Under the pieces are notes generated by a model. That model did no database searches, had not been told where the DNA came from, and saw nothing but the letters and a program-made list of their open reading frames with translations. Position numbers and translations under genes: made by a program. From positions 102,258-166,257 of the forward strand of contig NZ_NEJP01000016.1 in NCBI RefSeq assembly GCF_002113125.1: a stretch of DNA of 64,000 nt. The letters are read 5' to 3'. Shown here piece by piece: positions 16,570 through 27,520 of the stretch. This stretch comes from Pseudomonas sp. B20(2017) (GTDB lineage: Bacteria; Pseudomonadota; Gammaproteobacteria; Pseudomonadales; Pseudomonadaceae). Numbering within the stretch: the first letter of the stretch is position 1; each line of letters starts with the position of its first letter.

Positions 16570-17466
16570 TCAGCCGCGCGGGTGATGTTTGGCATGCAGA
16601 TCCTGCAAACGTGCCCGGGCGACGTGGGTGTAGATCTGCGTGGTCGACAGGTCGCTGTGGCCCAACAGCATCTGCACCACCCGCAAGTCGGCGCCATGGT
16701 TGAGCAGGTGTGTGGCAAACGCGTGACGCAAGGTGTGCGGCGACAACGACTTGCCGATCCCGGCGACCTTGGCCTGATGCTTGATGCGGTGCCAGAAGGT
16801 CTGGCGGGTCATCTGTTCGCCGCGCTGACTGGGGAACAGCACATCGCTGGGGCGCCCGCCCAACAATTCGCCACGACCGTCGCGCAGGTAGCGCTCGACC
16901 CAGACGATCGCCTCCTCGCCCATCGGTACAAGGCGCTCTTTACTGCCCTTGCCCATCACCCGCAGCACGCCCTGACGCAGGTTGACCTGCTCCAGAGTCA
17001 GGCTGATCAGCTCTGTGACACGCAGACCACAGGCATACAAGACTTCGAGCATGGCGCGGTCGCGCTGGCCGATGGCTTCACTCAGATCCGGTGCCTTCAG
17101 CAGCGCTTCAACATCGGCTTCCGACAGGGATTTGGGCAATGGCCGACCGAGTTGCGGCATATCGACGCGCAAGGTCGGATCGACCGAAATCAGTTTTTCC
17201 CGCAGCAGGTAGCGATAAAAGCCACGTACCCCGGAGAGAAATCGCGCAGTGGAACGAGGTTTGTAGTTCTGTTCCAGACGCCAGGCCAGGTGATCGAGGA
17301 TCAGTTCGCGACCGGCATTGATCAGTTCGAGACCTTTGTCCTGCAACCAGCCGTTGAACAGCGCGAGATCGCTGCGATAGGCGTCGCGGGTGTTGTCGGA
17401 GAGACCTTTTTCCAGCCAGAGGGCGTCGAGAAACTGGTCGATCAGTGGGTGGTCGATGGCAGGCAT
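16570..17466 (-). CDS. xerD: Tyrosine recombinase XerD
   Basis: Site-specific recombinase that resolves chromosome dimers at dif with XerC and FtsK. 298 residues as expected. Catalytic residues are intact: Arg in YACGLRVTELISL, Lys in VMGKGSKERLVP, HTLRHAFATHLL (His/Arg), LLGHSDLSTTQIYTHV (His and the nucleophile Tyr). The N-terminal SAM-like domain (LIDQFLDALWLEKGLSDNT) is complete. Start ATG at 17466. First gene in the xerD-dsbC-hom-thrC series. Confidence 0.97.
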   Translation of the reverse strand: MPAIDHPLIDQFLDALWLEKGLSDNTRDAYRSDLALFNGWLQDKGLELINAGRELILDHLAWRLEQNYKPRSTARFLSGVRGFYRYLLREKLISVDPTLRVDMPQLGRPLPKSLSEADVEALLKAPDLSEAIGQRDRAMLEVLYACGLRVTELISLTLEQVNLRQGVLRVMGKGSKERLVPMGEEAIVWVERYLRDGRGELLGGRPSDVLFPSQRGEQMTRQTFWHRIKHQAKVAGIGKSLSPHTLRHAFATHLLNHGADLRVVQMLLGHSDLSTTQIYTHVARARLQDLHAKHHPRG

Positions 17467-17572
17467 GGGCGCTCAAGTCACGCAGGCTTGGCCTGCGCGC
17501 AAATAAAGAGTGAACGGTTGAAATGGCCGCTAGTCTTTCATAGCCCGCTATTTCAAGGAACAGGGAGCTTCA

Positions 17573-19381
17573 ATGAACGAGCAGCAAATTCTGTTGGCTT
17601 TCGGTGGTATCGGTGCCGCCGCACTGGGCTGCCAATGGCTCGCCTGGCGCCTGAAGCTGCCGGCGATTCTGTTTCTGCTGCTGACCGGGATTCTGGCGGG
17701 TCCGGTACTGGGCTGGCTCGACCCGCAGGAAATGTTCGGTCCGCTGCTGATGCCATTGGTGTCGCTGGCCGTGGCGCTGATTCTGTTTGAAGGCAGCCTG
17801 ACCCTGCATCTGTCGGAATGGCGGGAGGTCGGCAGCGTCGTGCATCGCCTGGTCACAATCGGAGCGCTCTCGACCTGGGTAGTGATTGCGGTCGCGACCC
17901 ACTGGCTGCTGGGCTTTGACTGGCTGCTGGCGATCCTGTTCGGCAGCTTGACCCTGGTCACCGGGCCGACCGTGATCGTGCCGATGCTGCGCGTGGTGCG
18001 GCCGAAGGCTTCAATCGCCAACATCCTGCGCTGGGAAGGGATCGTGATCGACCCGATCGGCGCACTGCTCGCGGTGGTGGTCTACAGCTTCATCATCGCC
18101 CGGGCCGAAGGCCATGGCCTGGAACAGAGCCTGTTGACGTTTGGCGGGGTGATTGTCTGCGGCAGCGTGTTCGGCATTGCCGGTGGCTGGCTGCTCGGCA
18201 CGATCATCCGGCGCCAATGGCTGCCGGAGTATTTGCACAATCTGGCATCGCTCGCCGCGGTGCTGGGGATATTCATCGCTGCCAACCAGACCATGCACGA
18301 GTCCGGGCTGCTGGCGGTGACGCTGATGGGCATGTGGCTGGCAAACATGAAGGGCGTGGATGTGCGGCACATCCTGCACTTCAAGGAAAACCTCAGCGTG
18401 CTGCTGATTTCCGGGTTGTTCATTTTGCTGGCGGCGCGACTGGACCTGAACGCGTTGATCGGTCTCGGGCCGCTGGTGCTAATTCTGTTGCTGGTGATTC
18501 AACTGATCGCCCGGCCGTTGAACGTGGCGTTGAGTACCGCTGGTTCGAGTCTGAGTTGGCGTGAGCGTGCACTGTTGAGCTGGATTGCTCCACGCGGGAT
18601 CGTCGCGGCGGCGGTTTCGGCGATCTTTGCGATTCGCCTGGATGAAGCGGGTCATGAAGGCGCGCTGTTGCTGGTGCCGCTGACTTTCGCCGTGATTATC
18701 GGCACAGTCGTGCTGCAAAGTGCGACTGCCCGGCCATTGGCGCGCCTGTTGAAGGTTGCGGAGCCTGCGCCCAGCGGCTTCCTTATCGTCGGGGCGAACG
18801 GGCCTGCGCGCCTGCTCGGCAAGTCGCTGCAGCAGTTAGGCAGCCGGGTGCTGCTGACTGATTCGAGCTGGGAAAACATCCGCGCGGCGCGCATGGAGGG
18901 TTTGCCGACCTACTTCGGCAATCCGGCCTCGCAGCATGCCGACGCGCATCTGGATCTGGTCGGACTGGGGCATTTGCTGGCGCTGTCACCGTCCGGCGAA
19001 CTCAATACCCTGGCAGCCATGCGCTTTCGTCATGACTTTGGCCATCAACGCCTGTTCGGGCTCGCCAGTGGGCAGGAGAGCCGCCGCAGCGACAAGCACC
19101 GCGCCAGCCTTGAACATCGCGGCAATCAACTGGGGAGCGAGGCGCTGACTTACGCCAGGCTCGCCAGCCAATTGGGTCAGGGCGCGGATCTGTACAGCAC
19201 GACGCTGACTGACGGATTTGGCTGGGACGATTACCGTGCATTACATGGCAACCGCGCGACACTGCTGTTCATGCGCGATGACAGCGGCTGGGTGCATGTG
19301 GTGTCGCCGGAAACCGTGCTGAAGCCGGGGCCGGGGTGGACGTTGCTGGCGCTGATTCAGCCGGAGGATGTCAGCGCCTGA
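17573..19381 (+). CDS. Cation:proton antiporter (CPA1) with C-terminal nucleotide-binding-like domain
   Basis: 602 residues. The first 390 or so form about 12 TM helices of the NhaP-type CPA1 family (FGGIGAAALGCQWLAWRL, SLTLVTGPTVIVPML, LLSWIAPRGIVAAAVSAIF). The cytosolic C-terminal part starts with GFLIVGANGPARLLGKSLQQLG, a RCK/TrkA-N-like Rossmann motif, suggesting regulation by a nucleotide. Probably exchanges Na+ or K+ for H+; the ion cannot be told. ATG has GGGAG 6-7 bases upstream. It is divergent from xerD and followed by a REP doublet. Confidence 0.88.
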   Translation: MNEQQILLAFGGIGAAALGCQWLAWRLKLPAILFLLLTGILAGPVLGWLDPQEMFGPLLMPLVSLAVALILFEGSLTLHLSEWREVGSVVHRLVTIGALSTWVVIAVATHWLLGFDWLLAILFGSLTLVTGPTVIVPMLRVVRPKASIANILRWEGIVIDPIGALLAVVVYSFIIARAEGHGLEQSLLTFGGVIVCGSVFGIAGGWLLGTIIRRQWLPEYLHNLASLAAVLGIFIAANQTMHESGLLAVTLMGMWLANMKGVDVRHILHFKENLSVLLISGLFILLAARLDLNALIGLGPLVLILLLVIQLIARPLNVALSTAGSSLSWRERALLSWIAPRGIVAAAVSAIFAIRLDEAGHEGALLLVPLTFAVIIGTVVLQSATARPLARLLKVAEPAPSGFLIVGANGPARLLGKSLQQLGSRVLLTDSSWENIRAARMEGLPTYFGNPASQHADAHLDLVGLGHLLALSPSGELNTLAAMRFRHDFGHQRLFGLASGQESRRSDKHRASLEHRGNQLGSEALTYARLASQLGQGADLYSTTLTDGFGWDDYRALHGNRATLLFMRDDSGWVHVVSPETVLKPGPGWTLLALIQPEDVSA

Positions 19382-19390
19382 CAGACCGGA

Positions 19391-19477
19391 TCGCGGGCAA
19401 GCCCGCTCCCACAGTGTCCCTGTCGAACTCAATATCAGCGAACAACACAAAACCTGTGGGAGCGGGCTTGCCCGCGA
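19391..19477. repeat. REP doublet after the antiporter gene
   Basis: Inverted REP pair of the GGGAGCGGGC class, with the variant core TCGCGGGCAAGCCCGCT at 19391 and GGAGCGGGCTTGCCCGCG near 19458. Confidence 0.9.
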
Positions 19478-19498
19478 ATGCCGCGCCTCGGTGCCGGA

Positions 19499-19912
19499 TC
19501 AGGCCTCAAAACCCGGCAGCACCGGCACCGGACGCTTGTCATCATCAATCGCAACAAAGCTGAACTGCCCGTGAATGGCTTTCTCACGGCCGTCGCAGCT
19601 CATGCTTTCGACGAAGACTTCCACCTCGACCTTGAGACTGGTGTTGCCGACCTTGATCACCCGCCCGACCAGTTCGACGATGGAACCCGCCGGGATCGCA
19701 TGATTGAAATCGATGCGGTCGGTGGACACGGTCACCAAAGGCAAACGGCAAAACCGCGTAGCAGTGATGAACGACACTTCGTCCATCCAGGCCAGCGCAG
19801 TGCCGCCGAACAGGGTGTTGTGGTGATTGGTGGTCGGCGGGAAAACCGCCTTGGTCACGCGGGTCACCGAGAGTTCGGTGCGGCGTTCGATTTCTTGCTC
19901 GCGAGGGGTCAT
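19499..19912 (-). CDS. Acyl-CoA thioesterase, hotdog fold (YciA-like)
   Basis: 137-residue hotdog thioesterase. The family sequence NHHNTLFGGTALAWMDEVSFITA carries the catalytic region, and IDFNHAIPAGSIVELVGRV follows. YciA-like enzymes hydrolyse short to long acyl-CoAs; chain length preference is not evident. Monocistronic between REP DNA and the rplS terminator. Confidence 0.9.
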   Translation of the reverse strand: MTPREQEIERRTELSVTRVTKAVFPPTTNHHNTLFGGTALAWMDEVSFITATRFCRLPLVTVSTDRIDFNHAIPAGSIVELVGRVIKVGNTSLKVEVEVFVESMSCDGREKAIHGQFSFVAIDDDKRPVPVLPGFEA

Positions 19913-19955
19913 GGGTCAGGCCTGGAACGGAATGCTGTGGATAAATTGCGGGCAA

Positions 19956-19986
19956 CAAAAAAGCAGCCCGTAGGCTGCTTTTTTCT
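19956..19986 (-). terminator. Intrinsic terminator of the rpsP operon
   Basis: AAAAAGCAGCC/GGCTGCTTTTT stem with T-runs on both sides, between the rplS stop (20003) and the thioesterase start. Symmetric, so it may work in both directions. Confidence 0.9.
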
Positions 19987-20002
19987 GCATCGGAAGCTGG
20001 AC

Positions 20003-20353
20003 TTAAGCCAGTTTTTCCTTGATGCGAGCTGCTTTACCCGACAGGTCGCGCAGGTAGTACAGCTTAGCTTTACGTACGTCACCGCGACGTTTGACAGCCA
20101 TGCTGTCGATCTGCGGGGAGTAGGTCTGGAAAGTACGTTCTACGCCAACACCGTTGGAGATTTTACGAACGGTGAACGCACTGTTCACGCCGCGGTTACG
20201 CTTGGCGATTACAACGCCTTCGAACGCTTGTAGACGGGAACGATCGCCTTCCTTCACTTTCACCTGAACGACGATGGTGTCGCCCGGGGCAAAGGTAGGG
20301 ATTTCTTTGGTCATCTGCTCTGCTTCGAGTGCAAGGATGATTTTGTTGGTCAT
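20003..20353 (-). CDS. rplS: 50S ribosomal protein L19
   Basis: 116-residue L19 at the 30S-50S interface. Recognised by [43 protein letters not shown] and [26 protein letters not shown]. Last gene of rpsP-rimM-trmD-rplS, 45 bases after trmD, and followed by a strong terminator. Confidence 0.98.
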
Positions 20354-20398
20354 GCTGTGCTCCTAAGGTAAATCGTCTGATCTACCATCGATACGTTG

Positions 20399-21151
20399 TT
20401 AACTATCGTCCCGCTCGCGGATGTATTCCTCGAGCAGCTTCTTCTCTTCTCCAGAAAGCGAGCGGCTTTCCAGAAGATCGGCGCGTCGTTCATAGGTCCT
20501 ACCAAGGGACTGCTGTAAACGCCAACGCCGGATATGCGCGTGATTGCCACTCAGCAACACGTCGGGAACACGCTGATCCGCATACACCTCAGGTCGGGTG
20601 TAGTGCGGGCAATCCAGCAGACCATCCGTAAAGGAATCTTCCTCAGCGGAATCCGCATGCCCTAAAGCTCCGGGCAGCAGTCGTGTAACCGCATCGATCA
20701 TGACCATGGCCGGCAGCTCGCCGCCAGACAACACATAGTCACCAATCGACCACTCTTCATCGACATGAGCATCAATAAAACGCTCGTCAATGCCTTCATA
20801 GCGACCGGCAATCAGGATCAATGCATCCGATTTCGCCAGTTCGCGTACCGCCGACTGAGTCAGTTGACGGCCTTGGGGGGACAGGTAAATCACCTTCGCC
20901 GCCTCCCCGGCTGCTGCCTTGGCCTGAACCAGAGCATCTTCCAGGGGCTTGATCTTCATCACCATGCCCGGACCACCGCCAAACGGGCGATCGTCCACAG
21001 TGTGATGCCGATCCGTCGTGTAATCCCGCGGATTCCAACAGGTCAGCTGCAAGAGCCCCTGTTTGACCGCTCGACTGGTGATGCCGTAGTCGCCGATGGC
21101 GGAAAACATCTCGGGAAACAAACTGATCACTTCTACGCGCAAGTTAGCCAC
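20399..21151 (-). CDS. trmD: tRNA (guanine-N1)-methyltransferase TrmD
   Basis: Makes m1G37 in tRNAs reading CNN and GGN-type codons, preventing frameshifting. From a GTG at 21151 (2 bases after the rimM stop) the product is 250 residues, the family norm; the longer frame to 21217 lies inside rimM. Trefoil-knot motifs: FGGGPGMVMK, LIAGRYEGIDERF, IGDYVLSGGELPA. Tight spacing indicates translational coupling with rimM. Confidence 0.96.
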   Translation of the reverse strand: MANLRVEVISLFPEMFSAIGDYGITSRAVKQGLLQLTCWNPRDYTTDRHHTVDDRPFGGGPGMVMKIKPLEDALVQAKAAAGEAAKVIYLSPQGRQLTQSAVRELAKSDALILIAGRYEGIDERFIDAHVDEEWSIGDYVLSGGELPAMVMIDAVTRLLPGALGHADSAEEDSFTDGLLDCPHYTRPEVYADQRVPDVLLSGNHAHIRRWRLQQSLGRTYERRADLLESRSLSGEEKKLLEEYIRERDDS

Positions 21152-21153
21152 GC

Positions 21154-21690
21154 TTAGAAGTCCGCGTCCCAATCCACCTTCATCTCGCCCGCTGCGAGGT
21201 CGACTGCCAACACGCATTGCTCCGTATAGGGCAACAGGCGTTCGCGATCATCCAGGCTGCCAGCGCAAGGCTTGACTACCATTACATCATTGGCGCCGGT
21301 TTCCAGAAGATGATCGATTTTCCCGAGCAATTGCCCAAGAGTGTCGATGACCTTCAGACCTTCCAGCTGGTACCAGTAGTACTCGCCTTCGGTCAATTCA
21401 GCGAACAGATTGCGCGGCACGCAGATCTCGTAACCGGCCAGAAGACGAGCTTCTTCACGATCATCAAGACCTTTGAGCTTTGCGACCAGGAACTTGTCGC
21501 TCCCGCGTCCACTGACCAGCTCGACCTGTTTGACATTACCTTCGCGCTTGAGCGTCCAGGTTTTGTACTGCAACAGGTTTTCAGTCGGATCAGTAAAGGA
21601 ATAAACCTTCACTTCGCCGCGAACGCCGTGAACAGAATAAATTTTGCCAATAACGATCAAATCATCGGCAACAGCAGGCGTCGCGTTCAT
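21154..21690 (-). CDS. rimM: Ribosome maturation factor RimM
   Basis: 178-residue 16S rRNA processing factor that binds S19 during 30S assembly. N-terminal VIGKIYSVHGVRGEVKVYSFTDP, then a PRC-barrel domain with EGEYYWYQLEGLKV and VMVVKP. Located 5 bases after rpsP and before trmD. Confidence 0.97.
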   Translation of the reverse strand: MNATPAVADDLIVIGKIYSVHGVRGEVKVYSFTDPTENLLQYKTWTLKREGNVKQVELVSGRGSDKFLVAKLKGLDDREEARLLAGYEICVPRNLFAELTEGEYYWYQLEGLKVIDTLGQLLGKIDHLLETGANDVMVVKPCAGSLDDRERLLPYTEQCVLAVDLAAGEMKVDWDADF

Positions 21691-21695
21691 ATTGC

Positions 21696-21947
21696 TCAGG
21701 CCGCAGCCTTAGCCGATTCCTTCAGCAACTGAGCAACACGCTCAGAAGGCTGTGCACCAACGCTCAGCCAGTAGGCTACGCGCTCTTGGTTCACGGACAG
21801 ACGGATTTCCTGACCACGGGCAACAGGGTTGAAGAAACCAACCTGTTCTTTGTGGGAGCCGTCACGCGGGTTACGCGAGTCGGTTACGGTCAGGTGGTAA
21901 AACGGGCGCTTTTTGGAGCCGCCAAGGGCAAGACGGATTGTTAGCAT
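21696..21947 (-). CDS. rpsP: 30S ribosomal protein S16
   Basis: 83-residue S16. MLTIRLALGGSKKRPFYHLTVTDSR..PRDG is unmistakable. First gene of the rpsP-rimM-trmD-rplS operon; its promoter must lie in the 249 bases up to the end of ffh. Confidence 0.98.
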   Translation of the reverse strand: MLTIRLALGGSKKRPFYHLTVTDSRNPRDGSHKEQVGFFNPVARGQEIRLSVNQERVAYWLSVGAQPSERVAQLLKESAKAAA

Positions 21948-22196
21948 GTGAACATCGTTCCTGTAGTCGGTGCTGCAAATCTAAATGCACAGCGGGCATG
22001 GGTGCCCGAAAGGCCGCATATTCTAAGGAATATCCGGACTTTTGCAAATGACTTTTTCCGGCGCCTATGGCATGCCGTGCAGATTTGCATATGGGGCCGT
22101 CGTTCAAAACGGCCGGTCAGCTCCCGCCGAGTGCGGGTTTGCTGTTGATCCTGCGTCCTTGCAGGGTCTGCGCCGGTGCGACGACCGGCGAAGGCT

Positions 22197-23573
<1,377 letters not shown>

Positions 23574-23783
23574 TGCGCGATCCTTTCAGGCCCTGTGTAG
23601 ACCGGGATAATGGCGGCCCAGACCGGATTCAACATGTGCTCGGCGAGCCTGCGGCGTGGGCAGGTCGCGGATTATAGCGAAGACTGCGTCCGGCGGACAC
23701 CTCGCCGTCGGGTCACGTGGTCTTTCGTGCAATAGCGGTTCTATGCCAAACTCAGCGCCTTTCGGGCTTGCCTAACAGGACTT

Positions 23784-24596
23784 ATGCTCCCCTTGTCACC
23801 GAGTTTGCTGACCACCCTCGCCGCCGCCTTTCTCTATGCCGCTGCGACTCTCTATCAGGGCACCCGCCTGGCCACTGGCGCCAAGGCCAACAAGCGCCTG
23901 CTGGTCTCGCTCGGCGTCCTCGCCGTGCTGGCCCACAGCGCCAGCCTGCTTACGCATTTATTGACGCCGATCGGTCTGGGCCTGGATTTCTTCAGCGCAT
24001 CGAGCCTGATCGCCGCCGCTGTCATCGCCCTGACCCTGCTGGCCTGCTCGCGGATTCCGGTGGAAAACCTGCTGGTGCTGCTGTTCCCGTTGGGTGCGAT
24101 CACGGTGTTGCTGGCGCAGTTCGCGCCGGCAGGCACGGTGCAGATCATCGACGAAGAGCCGGGCATCCTCGCGCACATTCTGTTGTCGATCCTCGCCTAC
24201 GGCATGTTCACCATCGCTGTTTTTCAAGCCTTGTTGCTGTTGGTGCAGGATCACCAGCTCAAGCACAAGCACCCGTCCGGGCTGATCAAGAACTTCCCGC
24301 CACTGCAAACCATGGAAAGCCTGCTGTTCGGTTTCCTCTGGGCAGGCTGGACTTTGCTGTCGCTGTCGCTGATCTCCGGCTGGCTGTTCGTCGAGAACCT
24401 GTTTGCCCAGCATCTGGTTCACAAAACCCTGCTGGCCTGCCTGGCCTGGGTCGTGTTCAGCGTCCTGCTGTGGGGCCGTAACCGCCTCGGCTGGCGCGGG
24501 CACAAGGCAATCCGCTGGACCCTCGCCGGTTTCTGCCTGCTGATGCTCGCGTATTTCGGCAGCAAACTGGTTCGTGAATACATCCTGCACATCTGA
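23784..24596 (+). CDS. ypjD: Cytochrome c assembly-type inner membrane protein YpjD
   Basis: 270 residues, eight or so TM helices, of the CcmC/CcsA-like cytochrome assembly family. EPGILAHILLSILAYGMFTIAVFQALLLL resembles the heme-handling core and FLWAGWTLLSLSLISG the following helix. Found next to ffh and the CNNM gene across Pseudomonas. The precise role is not established. ATG has AGGACTT just upstream. Confidence 0.85.
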   Translation: MLPLSPSLLTTLAAAFLYAAATLYQGTRLATGAKANKRLLVSLGVLAVLAHSASLLTHLLTPIGLGLDFFSASSLIAAAVIALTLLACSRIPVENLLVLLFPLGAITVLLAQFAPAGTVQIIDEEPGILAHILLSILAYGMFTIAVFQALLLLVQDHQLKHKHPSGLIKNFPPLQTMESLLFGFLWAGWTLLSLSLISGWLFVENLFAQHLVHKTLLACLAWVVFSVLLWGRNRLGWRGHKAIRWTLAGFCLLMLAYFGSKLVREYILHI

Positions 24597-24608
24597 CGGG
24601 CGGCATAA

Positions 24609-25850
24609 ATGGACGGTTTGCCCATAGGGCCGATGCTCGCGGTATTTGTCCTGCTGATTCTTTGGTCGGGACTGTTTACCGCCATCGAAGTGGCGCAACA
24701 GCATCTGTTGGCGCAACGCACCGCTTCGCGCGCCAGTGACAAACCACTGGCAAAACTCAGCTTCCCGCTCGACAGTCTGATCCTGTGCAACACCCTGTGC
24801 CGCGCCCTCGCCGTCATTCTGGCCACGCTGCTGGCAATCTTTCTCTGTGAAGAAAATGGCCCTTGGGCGGCTTGCCTTGGTGCCGGCGCCTTGCTGCTGG
24901 TTTTTGCCGACTACTTTCCCCGCGCCCTCGCCCAGCGTTATCCGGATGCGGTGCTGTCGTTCGGCAATACGCTGCTGGCGGTCCCGCTGAAGGTTGTTTA
25001 CCCGCTTGCCTGGTTGCTCAGCCGCATCAGTGGTTTGCTGGTGCGCCCGTTCATCCGCAAGACCCAGGTGGTGCAACAGAGCGAAGACGATGTACCGGCG
25101 GAGCGTCATGACGATCCGGATCATCCGGTGCGTCCGCACCCGGTTTCAGGCATCCATGCGCTGGACAACATCACGGTCAATGACATTCTGGTGCCGCGCA
25201 GCGATGTCGACGGCATCAACCTCGACGATCCGATCGAAGAAATCATCGAACAATTACGCAAGAACCGGCGCACTCGCCTGCCGGTCTTCCACAGCGATAT
25301 CAATCAGGTCGAGGCGGTGCTCAACACCCGGCAGATCCGTCACCTGCTGGACAATGGCAGTCTGACGCGCGAAGCCTTGCTGGCGGCCAGTTACGAGCCG
25401 TATTTCGTCCCTGAAAGCACCCCGCTGCAACTGCAACTGCTGAACTTCCACAAGCAGCAGCGGCGTCTGGGCATGGTGGTGGACGAGTACGGCGAAGTGC
25501 TCGGCATCGTCACCCTGGAAGACATTCTCGAAGAAATCGTCGGCGAATTCGAAAGCGAGCACAGCCTCGACAACCCCCACATCCACCCGCAAGCCGATGG
25601 CCGCATGGTGATCGATGGCGCGGCGTCGATCCGCGAGCTGAACAAATGCCTGGGCTGGCACCTGCCCAGCGACGGCCCCCGGACCCTCAATGGCCTGGTG
25701 ACCGAGGCGCTGGAAACCATCCCGGAAAGCGCGGTCTGCCTGAAGATCGGCCGCTATCGCCTGGAGATTCTCGAAACCGAGGAGAACCGGGTGAGCAAAG
25801 TCCTGATCTGGCACACCACTTCCGCCCCGGCGCTGGCCACGGCCCGCTAG
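24609..25850 (+). CDS. CNNM/CorC-HlyC family membrane protein
   Basis: 413 residues: N-terminal DUF21 membrane domain (four TM helices; here FLCEENGPWAACLGAG and FADYFPRALAQRYPD), two CBS domains (VPRSDVDGIN, RTRLPVF..., MVVDEYGEVLGIVTLEDILEEIVGEF) and a C-terminal CorC_HlyC domain (RMVIDGAASIRELNKCLGW). Such proteins export Mg2+/Co2+ or support metal homeostasis. Twelve bases after ypjD, probably an operon. Confidence 0.9.
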   Translation: MDGLPIGPMLAVFVLLILWSGLFTAIEVAQQHLLAQRTASRASDKPLAKLSFPLDSLILCNTLCRALAVILATLLAIFLCEENGPWAACLGAGALLLVFADYFPRALAQRYPDAVLSFGNTLLAVPLKVVYPLAWLLSRISGLLVRPFIRKTQVVQQSEDDVPAERHDDPDHPVRPHPVSGIHALDNITVNDILVPRSDVDGINLDDPIEEIIEQLRKNRRTRLPVFHSDINQVEAVLNTRQIRHLLDNGSLTREALLAASYEPYFVPESTPLQLQLLNFHKQQRRLGMVVDEYGEVLGIVTLEDILEEIVGEFESEHSLDNPHIHPQADGRMVIDGAASIRELNKCLGWHLPSDGPRTLNGLVTEALETIPESAVCLKIGRYRLEILETEENRVSKVLIWHTTSAPALATAR

Positions 25851-25858
25851 ACAGCCCC

Positions 25859-25888
25859 TTGTTCAATCGTTAGCCACCTTCCTATAAT
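25859..25888 (+). promoter_or_regulatory. Putative sigma70 promoter of the MFS gene
   Basis: TTGTTC at 25859-25864 and a perfect TATAAT at 25883-25888, spacer 18. It sits just past the CNNM stop and would give the MFS mRNA a long leader of about 190 bases. The leader has no recognised riboswitch. Confidence 0.5.
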
Positions 25889-26085
25889 CGCGGTGCTTAC
25901 CCAAGCCCCGCCGAACCGCGTGCTTACCCCGCACCCGACAAATTCCGGCCGGTTCATCGGCAATATCCGCATCACACCGACGACTGTTCCTACCTGAAGC
26001 AGCGATCGCGCCTCATCCCACATCCCTGGGTGTTCGACCATAATAATTCGCTCCAACGGAGCTCATGACTGTCAGGGATCACCGC

Positions 26086-27402
26086 ATGACGACCAGTACC
26101 GCTTACAGCGACACCACGCCTGCCCAACCGACCAACTCCGCCACCCGCGTGGCGACGGCGAGTTTCATCGGCACGGCCATCGAGTTCTATGATTTCTACG
26201 TCTACGCCACCGCCGCTGCGCTGGTGATCGGGCCGGTGTTTTTCCCGCAGACCTCCGGCACGGCGCAGATGCTCTCTGCATTCCTGACCTTCGGCATCGC
26301 TTTCCTCGCCCGACCGTTGGGCTCGGCACTGTTCGGCCACTTCGGCGACCGGATCGGGCGCAAATCGACTTTGGTGGCTTCGCTGTTGCTGATGGGTGTC
26401 TGCACCACGCTGATCGGCGTGTTGCCGGGTTACGACAGCATCGGGGCCTGGGCACCGATCCTGCTTTGCGTGCTGCGCTTCGGCCAGGGTTTGGGATTGG
26501 GTGGCGAATGGGGTGGCGCGGCACTGCTGGCCACCGAAAACGCCCCGAAAGGCAAACGGGCGTGGTTCGGCATGTTCCCGCAACTAGGCCCTTCGATTGG
26601 TTTTCTGGCCGCCAACGGTCTGTTCCTGACCTTGGCCATGAGCCTGAGCGACGATCAGTTCCGCAGCTGGGGCTGGCGTATTCCGTTCCTGCTCAGCGCA
26701 GTGCTGGTGATGGTCGGGCTGTACGTGCGCCTCAAGCTCCACGAAACCCCGGTGTTCGCCAATGCCATCGCCCGCCAGGAGCGAGTGAAAGTGCCGCTGG
26801 TCGAGCTGTTCAGCCAGTACTGGGCGCCGACGCTGCTGGGCGCCGCCGCCATGGTGGTGTGTTACGCCCTGTTTTACATCTCGACCGTATTTTCCCTGAG
26901 CTATGGCGTATCAACATTGGGTTACAGTCGCGAAACCTTCCTCGGGCTGCTGTGCTTCGCAGTACTGTTCATGGCAGCCGCCACGCCTTTGTCGGCGTGG
27001 GCCAGTGATCGCTACGGGCGCAAGCCGGTACTGATCGTCGGGGGCGTGCTGGCGATTCTTTCCGGGTTTCTGATGGAGCCGCTGCTGACTCAGGGCTCGA
27101 CCTGGGGCGTGGCCCTGTTCCTGTGCATCGAGCTGTTTCTGATGGGCGTGACATTCGCCCCGATGGGAGCATTGCTACCGGAACTGTTTCCGACGCACGT
27201 GCGGTATACCGGCGCATCGGCAGCCTACAACCTTGGCGGCATTGTCGGAGCCTCGGCGGCGCCGTTCTTCGCGCAGAAACTGGTGGCGATGGGTGGTTTG
27301 AGTTACGTCGGCGGGTATGTATCGGCGGCAGCGGTGCTCAGCTTGATCGCTGTGCTGTGCCTGAAGGAAACGCGCAATAACGATTTGAATCAGGTTGCCT
27401 GA
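26086..27402 (+). CDS. MFS transporter, metabolite:H+ symporter (MHS) family
   Basis: 438 residues with 12 TM helices and MHS marks: ATASFIGTAIEFYDFYVYATAAALV in TM1, the loop GRKSTLVASLLLMG, GGEWGGAALLATENAP, and SDRYGRKPVLIVGG. Family members carry shikimate, proline/betaine, 2-oxoglutarate or citrate; substrate cannot be assigned. I chose ATG 26086 (AGGGAT 8 bases upstream) over 26065, whose SD is only 3 bases away. Followed by a REP doublet. Confidence 0.9.
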   Translation: MTTSTAYSDTTPAQPTNSATRVATASFIGTAIEFYDFYVYATAAALVIGPVFFPQTSGTAQMLSAFLTFGIAFLARPLGSALFGHFGDRIGRKSTLVASLLLMGVCTTLIGVLPGYDSIGAWAPILLCVLRFGQGLGLGGEWGGAALLATENAPKGKRAWFGMFPQLGPSIGFLAANGLFLTLAMSLSDDQFRSWGWRIPFLLSAVLVMVGLYVRLKLHETPVFANAIARQERVKVPLVELFSQYWAPTLLGAAAMVVCYALFYISTVFSLSYGVSTLGYSRETFLGLLCFAVLFMAAATPLSAWASDRYGRKPVLIVGGVLAILSGFLMEPLLTQGSTWGVALFLCIELFLMGVTFAPMGALLPELFPTHVRYTGASAAYNLGGIVGASAAPFFAQKLVAMGGLSYVGGYVSAAAVLSLIAVLCLKETRNNDLNQVA

Positions 27403-27418
27403 TCTTAGATCAAAAGCT

Positions 27419-27505
27419 TCGCGAACAAGCTCGCTCCCACATTGTCCGTGCCACACACATAATTTGTGAGTGCCGCCGAACTTGTGGGAGCGAGCTTGCT
27501 CGCGA
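27419..27505. repeat. REP doublet between the MFS gene and purT
   Basis: Inverted GGGAGCGAGC-class pair: TTCGCGAACAAGCTCGCTCC at 27419 and GTGGGAGCGAGCTTGCTCGC ending about 27503, with a spacer that includes ACAAATTAT-like inverted bases. Confidence 0.85.
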
Positions 27506-27520
27506 TGGATGTGACTCGGT

